The position numbers and the translations under genes were made by a program. Of a DNA stretch of 6,891 nt, positions 6,730 through 6,891 are shown one piece after another. The DNA comes from Methanomicrobiales archaeon. GTDB taxonomy: Archaea; Halobacteriota; Methanomicrobia; Methanomicrobiales; JACTUA01. The DNA lies in contig JAJRCP010000064.1 of NCBI GenBank assembly GCA_028678885.1, forward strand, positions 1 to 6,891, written 5' to 3'. The notes beneath the pieces were generated by a model. It worked only from the letters and a program-made list of their open reading frames with translations. It was not told the DNA's origin and searched no databases. The first letter of the stretch is position 1; each line of letters starts with the position of its first letter.

Positions 6730-6891
6730 TTATATCCACTCTTCTTTTGTCCTGACCCTGATCACTTTTCCCACCGGAAGCACGAAGATCTTTCCGTCTC
6801 CATTCTTACCCGTGCATGCTGCATCTCGTATTATCGTGATGACGGTGTTCAGGTCCTCGTTCTTCGCCACCAGTTCAATCATCATTTTCGG
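6730..6891 (-). CDS. P-II family nitrogen regulatory protein (C-terminal part, 5' partial)
   Basis: These are the last 53 residues of a P-II signal protein, a trimeric sensor that binds ATP/ADP and 2-oxoglutarate and controls ammonium transporters or nitrogenase. The start lies beyond the right edge. What is visible is a beta strand KMMIELVAKNED, a helix NTVITIIRDAA, then the P-II C-terminal signature TGKNGDGKIFV (residues 27-37 of the fragment), followed by PVGKVIRVRTKEEWI. The Arg pair of the usual RIRTGE is kept, as RVRTKE, but Gly is replaced by Lys, and the chain ends only five residues after the Thr, shorter than typical GlnK/GlnB tails. The T-loop is outside the window, so GlnK, NifI1 and other P-II types cannot be separated. 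No ammonium transporter or nif gene is visible. The kinase gene follows on the same strand after a gap of about 75 bases. Confidence 0.9.
   Translation of the reverse strand, partial: PKMMIELVAKNEDLNTVITIIRDAACTGKNGDGKIFVLPVGKVIRVRTKEEWI

Overview
The window most likely comes from a methanogenic euryarchaeon of the Methanomicrobia (Methanomicrobiales-like). The grounds are indirect: a Kdp operon whose KdpD has no kinase domain, a soluble multi-PAS histidine kinase with TERK linkers and an HDLQE-type H box, a P-II protein, TATA-like boxes in the non-coding stretches, and stop codons flanked by U-tracts. No diagnostic archaeal gene is present, so the assignment is inference.

Positions 1-4568 on the + strand are the distal part of a potassium-transport operon: kdpB (5' end cut by the window edge), kdpC and a short kdpD. 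The stop of one gene and the start of the next are separated by one base at both junctions, so they are almost certainly co-transcribed with a kdpA that would lie to the left. KdpB is the P-type ATPase subunit, KdpC the single-span accessory subunit, and KdpD would be the sensor. This KdpD keeps the N-terminal Walker ATPase domain, the Usp-like domain, four membrane spans and the GAF domain, then stops where the HisKA/HATPase kinase normally begins. No kdpE is visible.

Positions 4569-5022 are a non-coding stretch between two convergent transcription units. It holds a possible hairpin terminator for kdp, a 15-bp perfect palindrome, a nested inverted repeat around a TATA-like box, a very small doubtful ORF, a tandem pair of 12-bp direct repeats, and a hairpin plus T6 terminator serving the minus-strand gene.

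Positions 5023-6654 (minus) encode a soluble PAS-PAS-HisKA-HATPase histidine kinase. Its 5' end is odd. There is no ATG or GTG start and no ribosome binding site. Homology begins abruptly in the middle of an inter-PAS TERK linker, and a G7 homopolymer lies just upstream. It may be 5'-truncated or frameshifted. Positions 6730-6891 (minus) are the C-terminal half of a P-II family protein, cut by the right window edge.

Functionally, KdpFABC-type uptake is paired with a sensor that cannot itself phosphorylate anything. Regulation must therefore be kinase-independent or borrow a kinase from elsewhere. The adjacent orphan kinase is a possible but unproven partner.
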